From NCBI RefSeq assembly GCF_946187725.1, contig NZ_CAMHSK010000005.1, positions 82,612-146,611 of the forward strand: DNA of 64,000 nucleotides. The letters are read 5' to 3'. A program made the position numbers and the translations under genes. This document shows positions 6,219 to 14,376 of the stretch, one piece after another. Within the stretch, counting starts at the first letter, position 1, and each line of letters begins with the position of its first letter. This DNA is from an uncultured Treponema sp. (GTDB taxonomy: Bacteria; Spirochaetota; Spirochaetia; Treponematales; Treponemataceae). The notes below the pieces were generated by a model that saw only the letters and a program-made list of their open reading frames with translations, searched no databases and was not told the origin of the DNA.

Positions 6219-9185
6219 AATCTCCCCCTCAATTTCCGAGACAATCGCCGGGTTCACAATTCGCATGGCACATTCTTCCGTCTCACTATAGCCCAAAAAG
6301 TTGATATTTCCATACCACAAAACTTTTTCATCAATGATTGCAATTTTTTGGGAGACATTTTCTTTCTGTATAACTGTAATACCTGCGTTTTCGAGAAGAT
6401 TTAAGCATGTTTGTAGTTTTTTGAATTTCCATTCATCATCCGGCTTTCGTACAAAAATCTGAATTCCAACTCCATTGGTAAGAAGTTTTGATGCAAGTAG
6501 TGTAAAAGTTTGAGTTTCAGATATTGATAGATATGGTGCAGTTATAATGATTCTGTTTTTCGTCCCCACAATGTCTTTTTCAAAAATAGGACGATAATCT
6601 TGCATAGAAAATAATTTTGAAACAACATCATTTTCTTTTATATTTTCGCTACAAGTTTCAGATTTTATCGTATAACCCAGTTGCTTGTAGCCTTTTAAGC
6701 GGTTCTGATACATTCTGTCAAAAATAGATATCCTAAAATCAACATAGTCGTAAATCCTAACATCATCTTTTCCTTTAAAATTTCTGTGAAGCCGACCGCA
6801 ATATTGGGCAAGAGTTCCTTTCCAAGAAAATGGCATTACGAGCATGAGCGTATCGATTTTTGGAAAGTCAAAACCTTCTCCTGCGTATTTTCCTGTTGAA
6901 AGAATTATCAAACTTTCATCAGTCTGAACCGAATTCAATTTTTCAAGTTGTTCTTTCTTTTGCTTTTGAGTTCCGCGACCTGTTATCAGAATCACATTTT
7001 TCGCACAATCAACTAGCCGTTCCTTAAGCGTTTTCAAATGCTCTATTCTGTCTGAGAGAATCAGAGGTGTTCTGCTTTCCAAAACCGCATTTTTCACATC
7101 CTCGATAATCAGATTGTTTCTTGCTTCATTTGAAACAAGTTTTTCATAATATTCGTTTATCTTAGGATTTTCACTGTCACTGTTTATCTGCACATAATGA
7201 AAACTCGAAAACCTCGGAACTAGATAATGAGCAAAATTCTGACTTTGATTCATCTGCTTTGCGGTCGTTGAATACAAAATCTGCCCGCACTGATAGAAAA
7301 TGATTTTCTGATGTCCGTCTCGGCGAATTGGTGTCGCCGTCAGTCCGTAAACATACTTCACCCTAAAACTCGCAACAAGATTTTCCGTCGTGAATGCAGA
7401 AACATGATGGCACTCGTCCACAATCAACATTCCGTATTTTTGGGTACGAGGTTTCACTTCGTCAGATTTTTTTTCTGTCAGTGAATTTACAATGGCAACA
7501 TCGATTATTCCTGTAGATTTATCTTTTCCGGCGGCAATTGTTCCAGTATCAATATTCAGAAATTTCTTCACCGATTTTTTCCATTGTTCAAGAAGGGCAT
7601 GAGACTGAACAAGAATCAGCGTATTCGTTTTTCGCTCCGCAATCAAAGCCATAGCAACAACAGTTTTTCCAAAGCCTGTTCCCGCAGAAAGAATTCCTGT
7701 TTCTGATTTGAACATTGCATTCAGGGCTTCGCGCTGCTCATCATAAAGTTTTTCGAAAAATGTAGCATTTATTTTCGTGCCTGTTTCTCGATTGTCCGTG
7801 ATTTCATATTCAGCATTTGCATTTTCAATTTTTTCAAGTACTTGATTCAGATTTCCACGAGGAAGAAGCAGAGATTTTTCGTTCTCTTTTGAGCAGTCGA
7901 TAAACCGTGGTATGTTGTACAACGGAAGGTGCATTCTCAGATTTTTGAAGTATTCTGGATTTAGAAAAACGGCAGTTCTTCTAAAAACACCTAAAGTCTT
8001 TTCGGAAATTCCTGATTTTTCAATTTCAACATAGTTTGTAAGCTTGATTTTGATTTTTTGCGGGAAATCTTCTTTTGCGAGAAGGTCTTTTACATCCGCT
8101 TTTGAAATTGATTTGCTTATCTTTTCATTTTCGCTCCCATCTTTCTCTACGAAGTTTGGAATCTGATTTTCGATTTCTGTAATAATTTTTCTGACAGTTC
8201 TTTCGTCTACTTTCTGGATTCTAGTTAAAAACTCCCACTGGTCATCATAGGGCATAAAATTCTCATCAACAAAAACAGAATACCCTTGTTTCACAGCTCG
8301 CCCCTGTAGTGGAAGCGCAATCAGATTTCCGTATCCGCCTTTCGGAACTTCATCCTGATTCGGAAACATTCGGTCAAAAGTCGCAAAAGAAATCGAGTGC
8401 CTATTCTGCATGGATGCCTTAATAATTCCACTTCCAAGATTTCGAGCAATACTGGCAGAAACATTTTCCGAAAAGAAAATCCACAAATGCCCGCCATTCC
8501 CAGAACGAGAAATTTCGATATAGCTTGATACTCCAAAATCAGTACAAGTTTTATGAACGGCGAGAATGTCGTCTTTCCAAAAATTGCCTTCATTCGTATG
8601 CGCATACGCCGTTTTCGCGTCGTTTGCATGAGTGGAAACTATTGACGTTTGCTCCTTCGGAGCATGCGCATCAAAATCCATCGCTAAAAAGCGACAGACA
8701 TTTCCATCCATCAAAGGATAAACTCCTATTACATCACGACAAAACTCGTCACGCCCTGCAAGATGATTAAAAATGTAACTATCATCCAATTTCACTGGCG
8801 ATTTATAAGGGCAAGTCGCACAGGAATATTTCTTTAAGTCGCATTTTCCTACAACCCATTTATTTGCACAGACTGGTGAATATCCACTTCTCCCTGATTT
8901 TGTATTATACCAGCGAAACGCAAAAACATCTTGCCGACCGACAAAAAGTGATTTATACAGGTTAATTTTTTCTTGGGGTGTACTTTTTCGGGAAACGAGT
9001 CTTTGATTGTCCAACACTACAGATTGCTCTTGCAAGGCAGATTCACGAACTTTTTTTTGTTGTTGGATTTTTGACATTTTTTGAAGTAGGAAATCTTTCA
9101 CCTCTCTTTGGTTATCAGCAAGTTGCATGAGAAGTGAAATCAAATCTTCTTTTGAAAGGGATGCAAGATACTCTTTTAGGGGCAC
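6195..9185 (-). CDS. TOTE-type primase / SF2 helicase / PLD-like multidomain protein
   Basis: A single 996-aa protein. After a helical N-terminus, residues about 75-330 look like the archaeo-eukaryotic primase domain of TOTE conflict systems, with a Cys cluster (CANKWVVGKCDLKKYSCATC) and FLAMDFDAH. From about 480 an SF2 helicase follows: GTGFGKT (Walker A), VDECHH (DExH), GLTATP (III) and QYCGRLHRN (VI). The last 150 residues resemble a phospholipase-D nuclease (KIAIIDEKVLWYGNINFLG), but the expected HKD His is Gln (SQKIAIID). Such proteins are considered anti-element defence or conflict factors. The start is GTG 9185; TATAAT ends only 5 nt upstream, so a leaderless transcript is likely. Confidence 0.8.
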   Translation of the reverse strand: MPLKEYLASLSKEDLISLLMQLADNQREVKDFLLQKMSKIQQQKKVRESALQEQSVVLDNQRLVSRKSTPQEKINLYKSLFVGRQDVFAFRWYNTKSGRSGYSPVCANKWVVGKCDLKKYSCATCPYKSPVKLDDSYIFNHLAGRDEFCRDVIGVYPLMDGNVCRFLAMDFDAHAPKEQTSIVSTHANDAKTAYAHTNEGNFWKDDILAVHKTCTDFGVSSYIEISRSGNGGHLWIFFSENVSASIARNLGSGIIKASMQNRHSISFATFDRMFPNQDEVPKGGYGNLIALPLQGRAVKQGYSVFVDENFMPYDDQWEFLTRIQKVDERTVRKIITEIENQIPNFVEKDGSENEKISKSISKADVKDLLAKEDFPQKIKIKLTNYVEIEKSGISEKTLGVFRRTAVFLNPEYFKNLRMHLPLYNIPRFIDCSKENEKSLLLPRGNLNQVLEKIENANAEYEITDNRETGTKINATFFEKLYDEQREALNAMFKSETGILSAGTGFGKTVVAMALIAERKTNTLILVQSHALLEQWKKSVKKFLNIDTGTIAAGKDKSTGIIDVAIVNSLTEKKSDEVKPRTQKYGMLIVDECHHVSAFTTENLVASFRVKYVYGLTATPIRRDGHQKIIFYQCGQILYSTTAKQMNQSQNFAHYLVPRFSSFHYVQINSDSENPKINEYYEKLVSNEARNNLIIEDVKNAVLESRTPLILSDRIEHLKTLKERLVDCAKNVILITGRGTQKQKKEQLEKLNSVQTDESLIILSTGKYAGEGFDFPKIDTLMLVMPFSWKGTLAQYCGRLHRNFKGKDDVRIYDYVDFRISIFDRMYQNRLKGYKQLGYTIKSETCSENIKENDVVSKLFSMQDYRPIFEKDIVGTKNRIIITAPYLSISETQTFTLLASKLLTNGVGIQIFVRKPDDEWKFKKLQTCLNLLENAGITVIQKENVSQKIAIIDEKVLWYGNINFLGYSETEECAMRIVNPAIVSEIEGEILQSKIFP

Positions 9186-9246
9186 GGTTTATTATAGCAC
9201 AAGATATCAATGTCTATCAAAACGCAGATTGTTTTATTCGCATTTT

Positions 9247-9675
9247 TCAATTTATTATTTTATTTTGCTCTACGAGGGCTAAGAACTCGGCAGGAGACAT
9301 AATCCGTACCACAGAATGTTTGTAATCCTGTTGATTTCTCGTGATAATAATGTCCGCTTTTATTTGTTGTGCAACTTCATGCTGAACAGAATCTTCAAAA
9401 TCGCTCCAATCAGATTCTAGCGCATTGCGAATACAAACTTCATCAACCCCAGCAATTGAAACAGTCGTCAGAAGATTCCTCATTACCGCTTTCGTTGCTT
9501 CCATATCATGTAAAGTGCGTTTTGCAATATAAAAAATATCTGTGCAAGAAGCCGCTGAAATGTAAAAATCATATCCCTTGTCACAATAAGAAAGGACTGC
9601 ATTCGATTCATCATAAAAATCAGGATTCGCAAGCATAACATCAAGAACGAGATTTGTATCTAAAAACACAATCAT
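9247..9675 (-). CDS. PIN-domain toxin (VapC-like)
   Basis: The 142-aa protein starts IVFLDTNLVLDVML, the canonical PIN strand with its first metal-binding Asp. Further acidic positions are in SCTDIFYIAKR and SDWSDFEDSVQ, and the end of the fold is ADIIITRNQQDY. PIN toxins are Mg-dependent RNases. ATG 9675 is chosen because it overlaps the upstream antitoxin stop (ATGA), the usual coupled layout; longer frames would read back through the antitoxin. Confidence 0.85.
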   Translation of the reverse strand: MIVFLDTNLVLDVMLANPDFYDESNAVLSYCDKGYDFYISAASCTDIFYIAKRTLHDMEATKAVMRNLLTTVSIAGVDEVCIRNALESDWSDFEDSVQHEVAQQIKADIIITRNQQDYKHSVVRIMSPAEFLALVEQNKIIN

Positions 9676-9911
9676 AATCCGTACCGCTCCTTTAAACGCT
9701 CTTCCCGGATTTCTGCAATACTCGTCGGACGGCATGTTTTTAAAACACCTTGTATTGCTTGCAGGGCTTTCTGTCGCTCACTTCCTGCTGAAGTTTTATT
9801 CTTGGGTTTATCCACAAGTCGGATTAAAATTTCACTTCCATTGAAATTACGCAAACTGTCATCAATTGCAACAAGCGTGTTATCATCGATATATCCGTTT
9901 ACAGCTATCAT
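9672..9911 (-). CDS. Antitoxin partner of the PIN toxin
   Basis: A 79-aa protein with an N-terminal beta-rich DNA-binding-like part (MIAVNGYIDDNTLVAIDDSLRNFNGSEILIRLV) and a basic, helical, probably disordered C-terminus (IAEIREERLKERYGL), the usual layout of VapB- or Phd-type antitoxins. GAAAGGGGG lies just before the start. Its stop overlaps the toxin start. Autoregulation by the complex is expected from the family; the operator could include the 9968-9990 repeat upstream. Confidence 0.8.
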   Translation of the reverse strand: MIAVNGYIDDNTLVAIDDSLRNFNGSEILIRLVDKPKNKTSAGSERQKALQAIQGVLKTCRPTSIAEIREERLKERYGL

Positions 9912-9967
9912 ATCGCACCCCCTTTCTCAAATCTGATTATATCATACCACGATTTAGGGAATTTCGC

Positions 9968-9990
9968 ATTAAGTTAGTAACTTATTGACA
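9968..9990. repeat. 23-bp repeat copy 2
   Basis: ATTAAGTTA, G, TAACTTA, T, TGACA: two differences from 2333-2355 and the same orientation. It lies upstream of the antitoxin and of the rightward glycosylase. The two copies bracket 7.6 kb of accessory genes. Confidence 0.5.
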
Positions 9991-10094
9991 TAATAATAGA
10001 GTTTTATTTTCTGAACTTTTCCCACACATCAAGCGAAAAACTATTTCGCATAATTTTCTTCTTGCGTCCTTATTTTCGTGCTATAATCTCCCCA

Positions 10095-10619
10095 ATGAAA
10101 TCATCTTCCTACACAGTCGTCAAACATCCGCTTGAGCCAGTCTGGTCGCCAGAAAGCACTGTGCTTCTTTTGGGTACGATGCCTTCACCAGCAAGCAGAG
10201 AAATTGGATTTTATTACATGCATCCGCAAAACCGATTCTGGCAAGTTCTCCCGGCTATTTTTGGGGCAACACTTTCACTCCCGAACAACTCACCCGATAC
10301 AACATCCGCCATTGCCGAACGAAAAGATTTTATTTTACGGCACAATCTCGCCCGCTGTCAGATTGAAGGAGCCTCTGATTCTTCAATAAAACAAGAGATT
10401 CCGAACGATTTTACGAAGATTTTTTCAAATTCAAAAATCTGCCGTGTCTTTTTTACCGGGAAAACGGCCGCTGCCCTTTGGAAAAAGCACTGCACATCTT
10501 ATGAAAAACAATTCGGACTAACTTGCACATGCCTTCCGAGCACAAGCCCGGCAAACGCACGATTCACGATGGAAAAATTGATTGAGGAATATAAAATTGT
10601 GAGAGATTTTGAAAAATAA
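10095..10619 (+). CDS. DNA-deoxyinosine (hypoxanthine) glycosylase of the uracil-DNA-glycosylase superfamily
   Basis: The motif LLLGTMPSPASREIGFYYMHPQNRFWQVL (about residues 24-52) is the hallmark of the family that removes deaminated purines from DNA as hypoxanthine. The C-terminal CLPSTSPANAR matches the family's second catalytic/DNA-contact motif. The length of 174 aa is normal for these single-domain base-excision enzymes. ATG 10095 is preferred over the longer frame because TATAAT sits at 10082-10087, 7 nt upstream; the transcript would be leaderless. It converges with the ArsC-like pair. Confidence 0.8.
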   Translation: MKSSSYTVVKHPLEPVWSPESTVLLLGTMPSPASREIGFYYMHPQNRFWQVLPAIFGATLSLPNNSPDTTSAIAERKDFILRHNLARCQIEGASDSSIKQEIPNDFTKIFSNSKICRVFFTGKTAAALWKKHCTSYEKQFGLTCTCLPSTSPANARFTMEKLIEEYKIVRDFEK

Positions 10620-10634
10620 GCAGAGCTTCGGAAT

Positions 10635-10994
10635 TTACTTCCAATTTTCCCAGACTTTCTGCGCCATTCCCACGGTGGCATCAGTCTTACCGTTTCGGCA
10701 AATTGGCTGTTTCAAAAGTTTTGCCTGATTCTCAAAGAGTTTTTCTTCCTTTTCGCTGTCGTCAAGGTATGCAATCGAGGCATAGTCTTTTGATTTCTTG
10801 TCAATCATTGCCTCAATCGCTTGTGCACGACTGCCTTCCGTCCGTGCAACTGCGCTCACAACCGAATCAAATTCACCTTCGCTCATTTCTTTTTCTTTGA
10901 GATCAACGAACTGAAATGCAATCCGCCGTTCCTTGAAAAATCTCTGCGCGCTCTTCGTATCAAAAGATTTGTTAGTTCCAAAAATCTGAATCAT
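10635..10994 (-). CDS. ArsC/Spx-family protein, second of a pair
   Basis: A thioredoxin-fold ArsC-type domain: IQIFGTNKSFDTKSAQRFFKERRIAFQFVDLKE, then a helical segment and a C-terminus TDATVGMAQKVWENWK. The usual N-terminal redox Cys pair is replaced (TNKSFDT), so it is unlikely to act as a standard arsenate reductase. It starts 3 nt after the stop of the upstream ArsC-like gene at ATG 10994. The pair probably arose by duplication. Function unknown. Confidence 0.7.
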   Translation of the reverse strand: MIQIFGTNKSFDTKSAQRFFKERRIAFQFVDLKEKEMSEGEFDSVVSAVARTEGSRAQAIEAMIDKKSKDYASIAYLDDSEKEEKLFENQAKLLKQPICRNGKTDATVGMAQKVWENWK

Positions 10995-10996
10995 GA

Positions 10997-11353
10997 TTAT
11001 ACTCCCAGTACTTCCTTCCATTCTGATTCTTTGAAGCCAGTGCAAACAGCATTATCTGTCACAAGCAAAGGCCTTTTTACCAGCATTCCGTCACTTGCAA
11101 GAAGTTTGAACTGTTCGTCCTCGCTCATGCCGGGCAATTTTTGCGAAAGATTCTGCTCACGATACAACATTCCGCTTGTGTTGAAGAACTTTTTGAGCGG
11201 AAGTCCGCTTTTTTTGTGAAGTTCACGCAAAGTTGCTTCGTCAGGATGGTCACCTTTGATGTCAATTTTCTCATATTTCACGCCATTTGAATCGCACCAG
11301 GCCAACGCTTTTTTGCAGGTCGTGCATCGGTCGTAACAGTAGATTTTTGTCAT
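10997..11353 (-). CDS. ArsC/Spx-family thiol reductase-like protein
   Basis: The 118-aa protein begins IYCYDRCTTCKKALAWCDSNGVKYEKIDIKGDHP. It has CxxC (CTTC) at the redox position of the ArsC/Spx/YffB family, followed by LRELHKKSGLPLKKFFNTSG and LLVKRPLLVTDN-like elements conserved in YffB-type proteins. AGGAGG precedes ATG 11353. A glutathione- or thiol-linked reductase role is likely; arsenate specificity is not shown. No ars genes are nearby. Confidence 0.8.
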   Translation of the reverse strand: MTKIYCYDRCTTCKKALAWCDSNGVKYEKIDIKGDHPDEATLRELHKKSGLPLKKFFNTSGMLYREQNLSQKLPGMSEDEQFKLLASDGMLVKRPLLVTDNAVCTGFKESEWKEVLGV

Positions 11354-11369
11354 AGTTCCTCCTATCTCT

Positions 11370-11651
11370 TCACATGTCGTTTGCTAGTGATTTACTTCCC
11401 GATATATCGCATTGAGAAATTACAGCAATCGTCTCCTGCGAACAAGGTTTTATCGCGGCTGTAAAAACCGCGTCTTCATCATCTTCTGGAATATTATGAT
11501 TCTGAAGAAATTCCGAATATTTTTCACAGGTCTGATTCCAAAGATTTTCAGCAATTTCAGAATTAAAATGCTTATTTAAAACCGTTTTTACATTTTCTTC
11601 AAAAGTTCCACCATACGCATTTTTAAGCAATTCTGTTGGATTTACCGACAT
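11370..11651 (-). CDS. Small hypothetical protein
   Basis: About 93 residues from ATG 11651 (MSVNPTELLKNAYGGTFEENV...). It is acidic and mostly helical, with two Cys in the C-terminal half. No family recognised. Its start overlaps the end of the DUF3795-GNAT gene by 10 bp, so it is translated with it. The longer start at 11666 would increase that overlap. Confidence 0.5.
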   Translation of the reverse strand: MSVNPTELLKNAYGGTFEENVKTVLNKHFNSEIAENLWNQTCEKYSEFLQNHNIPEDDEDAVFTAAIKPCSQETIAVISQCDISGSKSLANDM

Positions 11652-12538
11652 TTTCTCTTCTCCCAATAATCCTTATAAGCATACCCGTCCATGCTGCCAA
11701 TCAAAAATTCCTCAGACTTCACGAATCCGCGCGCCTCAAAAGCTGCCATACGCTCGACCGCATAGACAGGGACTTTCGTAATAAGCCGCTCCGTGCCAAA
11801 AAGCTCATAAGAGTCCTTTTCAATAAGGCCTGCAATCTCTTCAATTACATCGTGATTTTCATAATCACTCCGCAAATCAAGCCGCAAAACCGCACAATGA
11901 TTAAAATAATCGTCTGCCTCTCGGTGAAAAAGTTCTATCGTGCCGACAACTTCCGCGCTCGCCTTATCAATCACCGCCCACCGCACAAACCATTTGCTCT
12001 TATATGATTTGAGCCAGAAATCCACAGCCTGATTCATCCTTTCAATCGTCGGATAATAAAAATTGTCGCCATGACAGTTGTCGCTGTTAAAAAAAGGAAG
12101 TGCATTTTTGTCGCTGTAAACTTTGAGCAAATCCGCCGCGTCCTCTTCTTTCACAAACCGCAGAAGATATTTTTCATTTTCAAAACCCGGAACTGATTCA
12201 TAAACATTGGTCATAAAATTCTCCAGCACGGAAGGATTATTCTTGATAATCGCCCCGATTTTCTCGCAAGATTCCATCTTCCCGCATTTTCCGCAGTTTT
12301 CGATTTTCTTGCTCAAAGCACATTGTCGTATCGGGCAAAGCGATTCACAGTAAGGCGTTTTTACTCCGTCAATCCTGCAGCCAGTGCAGTTTATCATTTC
12401 TGGAGTGATTTTAACACCGTTCAGTTCCGACCATTTCCTTGCAACTTTTCCACGAAGTCCATCATCATTATTCACAGTCGCAAGCCGTGCCTCACAAGTT
12501 TCACAATCAAGTCCGCAATATGCAATAAAATCGTTCAT
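11642..12538 (-). CDS. DUF3795 - GNAT acetyltransferase fusion
   Basis: The N-terminal 95 residues are a Cys-rich DUF3795-like module (IAYCGLDCETCEAR, NCTGCRIDG, CESLCPIRQCA, ENCGKCGKMESCEKI), probably binding metal. From about 110 a GNAT N-acetyltransferase follows (YLLRFVKEEDAADLLKVY, WFVRWAVIDKASAEVVGTIEL, ERMAAFEARGFVKSEEF). ATG 12538 (MNDFIAYCGLDCE) is preferred because DUF3795 begins there; the longest frame starts 12574. Substrate unknown. It heads a three- to four-gene leftward group with small ArsC-like genes. Confidence 0.75.
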   Translation of the reverse strand: MNDFIAYCGLDCETCEARLATVNNDDGLRGKVARKWSELNGVKITPEMINCTGCRIDGVKTPYCESLCPIRQCALSKKIENCGKCGKMESCEKIGAIIKNNPSVLENFMTNVYESVPGFENEKYLLRFVKEEDAADLLKVYSDKNALPFFNSDNCHGDNFYYPTIERMNQAVDFWLKSYKSKWFVRWAVIDKASAEVVGTIELFHREADDYFNHCAVLRLDLRSDYENHDVIEEIAGLIEKDSYELFGTERLITKVPVYAVERMAAFEARGFVKSEEFLIGSMDGYAYKDYWEKRKCR

Positions 12539-12579
12539 TTTTTTCCTCCAGTTATCTGCATTTTGCATTCCCAATTATA

Positions 12580-12790
12580 TTATTCAACAGTCCATTCCGT
12601 CCAATCAATATGATTATACTGCATCACATCATCAGAATTTTTCATTCCAAGGCTTTCGTAAAAAGGAATCGCATTTTCGTTCATAAAATCTTTCTTTTGG
12701 ATATTGTGAACCTAAATTCGTCCGCTTAAGAAAATCAATATAATCTTCTGCTCTGATTCGTTCTTCTTCTATGGTAATATTATTTTTCAT
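12580..12790 (-). pseudogene. GNAT acetyltransferase remnant with internal deletion
   Basis: From ATG 12790 the frame reads MKNNITIEEERIRAEDYIDF, then LKRTNLGSQYPKERF, the N-terminus of a GNAT family. It continues out of frame into the GNAT C-terminus IPFYESLGMKNSDDVMQYNH...WTE, ending with TAA at 12580. The middle of the protein, with the acetyl-CoA-binding core, is missing, and the two ends lie in different frames. Confidence 0.7.
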
Positions 12791-12940
12791 TTAGCTTCCT
12801 TCTCGTAAAACTACAAATCCTTCATATAAAGCACTTCGTCTTCCACCACTTTTCCCATAACCGTCTTTGTAAACGCTTTTAGTATCAACATCTTCCAGCG
12901 TCATCTCACGAAGAAAAAGTCGTTCTGTTTCTAATATCAT
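12791..12940 (-). pseudogene. GNAT N-terminus fused to foreign frame
   Basis: A 49-codon frame with AGGAAA upstream starts MILETERLFLREMTLEDVD, a typical RimJ/RimL-like GNAT N-terminus. After residue 19 it turns into unrelated sequence (TKSVYKDGYGKSGGRRSAL...). Its stop codon directly abuts the ATG of the next remnant. A second copy of the same N-terminal sequence occurs at about 14340-14370. Confidence 0.65.
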
Positions 12941-12951
12941 ATTTTCCTGCC

Positions 12952-13780
12952 CTAAGACAAAAGCAAATCTTTTTTATGCAAAAGAAAATCTTCAATATTC
13001 AAATGAATTATCCCGTCGTGTGAAAGATCCATCTTATCAAGCGAAAGAACATACTTTGGTGAAGCATCTTTTATAGGTTTGAAAGCTTCGAATTCTCTTC
13101 GGATTATTTCTTCAGTCGGCATAAGATAAGAAACCTGAATAAAGCATTTTTTATTTCCGTCAATCGCAACAAAATCAATTTCACCTTTGTATGTTTTTCC
13201 CGTATAAACCGAATAACCTCGCAAAATTAACTCATTGTAAATTATATTTTCCAAAAAAAAAGTATCTTCATAATTTACAAGATTCGTATTGATTGTCCTG
13301 AATCCCGAATCGATTGCATACTGTTTTTCTATCGTCTTTAAGATTTCTTCTCCAACAATATTAAATCGCTTTACTCTGGAAATAAGATATGCCTTTTCGA
13401 GTTTTTCAAGATAATTGTAAATTGTTTTTTTTTCAAAATTTTTTTTGTTTGCTTCGTTAGTATTATTATAGAAGTTCACAATATTCTGTGCGGAAAACTC
13501 TTTCCCGGCATTTGAAAGGATATATCCAGAAATCGTATTGAATTTATATTTTTCAATTTCAGAATCGCGCTTGTAAATATCCTTTTCTACGATGCCCTTG
13601 AAAACACTTTCGATATAAGATTTTATATCTTTTTCTTCTGAAAACTCAAAACGCTGCGGAAGTCCACCCCATTTGATGTAGTCATAAATAAAATCCTACA
13701 CCTGTTAGGACTTTGATTAAATCAAGCTCGTAATATTTTCGTATCTGAGAGAGGTATATTTCTCTTTTTATCTGAACCAT
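12952..13780 (-). pseudogene. AAA ATPase (DUF4143 type) with ATPase core deleted
   Basis: From ATG 13780 the sequence encodes MVQIKREIYLSQIRKYYELD then LIKVLTGVG, the N-terminus just before the Walker A of this ATPase family, and then stops. In another frame the gene resumes at DYIKWGGLPQRFEF and runs through the DUF4143 part (TISGYILSNAGKEFSAQNI, EKAYLISRVKRFNI, FLENIIYNELILRGYSVYTG, EIDFVAI) to a normal stop. The nucleotide-binding core is absent. The longest Met-initiated piece is 12952-13479. Confidence 0.75.
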
Positions 13781-13993
13781 ATAAAAGATTTTACACTAAT
13801 TCAAAAAAAATACAAGTTTGTGTAAAATGTTTTCGTTTCTGACAGTTCCTTGCCTGCTTCGCACTCGGTCGGGATTAGCCTGCTTATTGAATTTTGCCTA
13901 TTACACGACAAAAATTCACAACCTGCTCAGAAATCAAGTTTCCAAGCAGGTTCTCCAAAAATCATTTAAGTACTGTCATGTGATTACTTCTTT

Positions 13994-14131
13994 CTAACTT
14001 CTGTTCATTGGACACTCATCATCTGCACAATGACAGCACTTTTCCGGCTCATCTTCATAATCCATACAACATGCACCAAAACTCGGATCATCCCATTCCT
14101 CATTTTCTTCGCAATCAAATTCATCACTCAT
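13994..14131 (-). CDS. Small acidic Cys-rich protein
   Basis: A 45-codon gene with a perfect AGGAGG six bases before ATG 14131. The product begins MSDEFDCEENEEWDDPSFGA and then has CCMDYEDEPEKCCHCADDEC and PMNRS. It has seven Cys, one His and about 15 acidic residues. The CC...CCHC...C pattern suggests zinc or other metal binding. No family recognised. It lies alone among broken genes, yet its frame and ribosome-binding site are intact. Confidence 0.65.
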   Translation of the reverse strand: MSDEFDCEENEEWDDPSFGACCMDYEDEPEKCCHCADDECPMNRS

Positions 14132-14183
14132 AAATACCTCCTGAACACTCTAGATTATTACCAAAAAGAAATAATTTCTTTTT

Positions 14184-14308
14184 CAGGATTGTCAAATAAA
14201 GAAGTTGCTACCCGTTCTGGAATTACATTTCGATCTCTTGTTAGCTATATCAGCGAGCAGTCATGTATGCCTGTAGCAGCAGAAGACATTTCAAAATGCC
14301 TAAAATAA
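14184..14308 (+). pseudogene. Fragment of an HTH regulator
   Basis: LSNKEVATRSGITFRSLVSYISEQSCMPVAA reads like the helix-turn-helix core of an XRE-type regulator, ending shortly after at TAA 14306-14308. No start codon, upstream helix or downstream domain accompanies it; the longer frame to 14030 runs antisense to the small Cys-rich gene. Best read as a remnant. Confidence 0.4.
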
Positions 14309-14336
14309 ACTCTTAAAAATTATATGCTAAAGTAAA

Positions 14337-14376
14337 GTTTGTCGAAGAAAAAGTCGTTCAGTTTCAATTATCAACC
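14337..14376 (-). pseudogene. Short GNAT N-terminal remnant
   Basis: Reading leftward just after the GNAT stop at 14377, the sequence encodes IIETERLFLRQ. The DNA matches the start of the remnant at 12940 over about 23 bases with one mismatch. It stops within a few codons. Confidence 0.4.
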
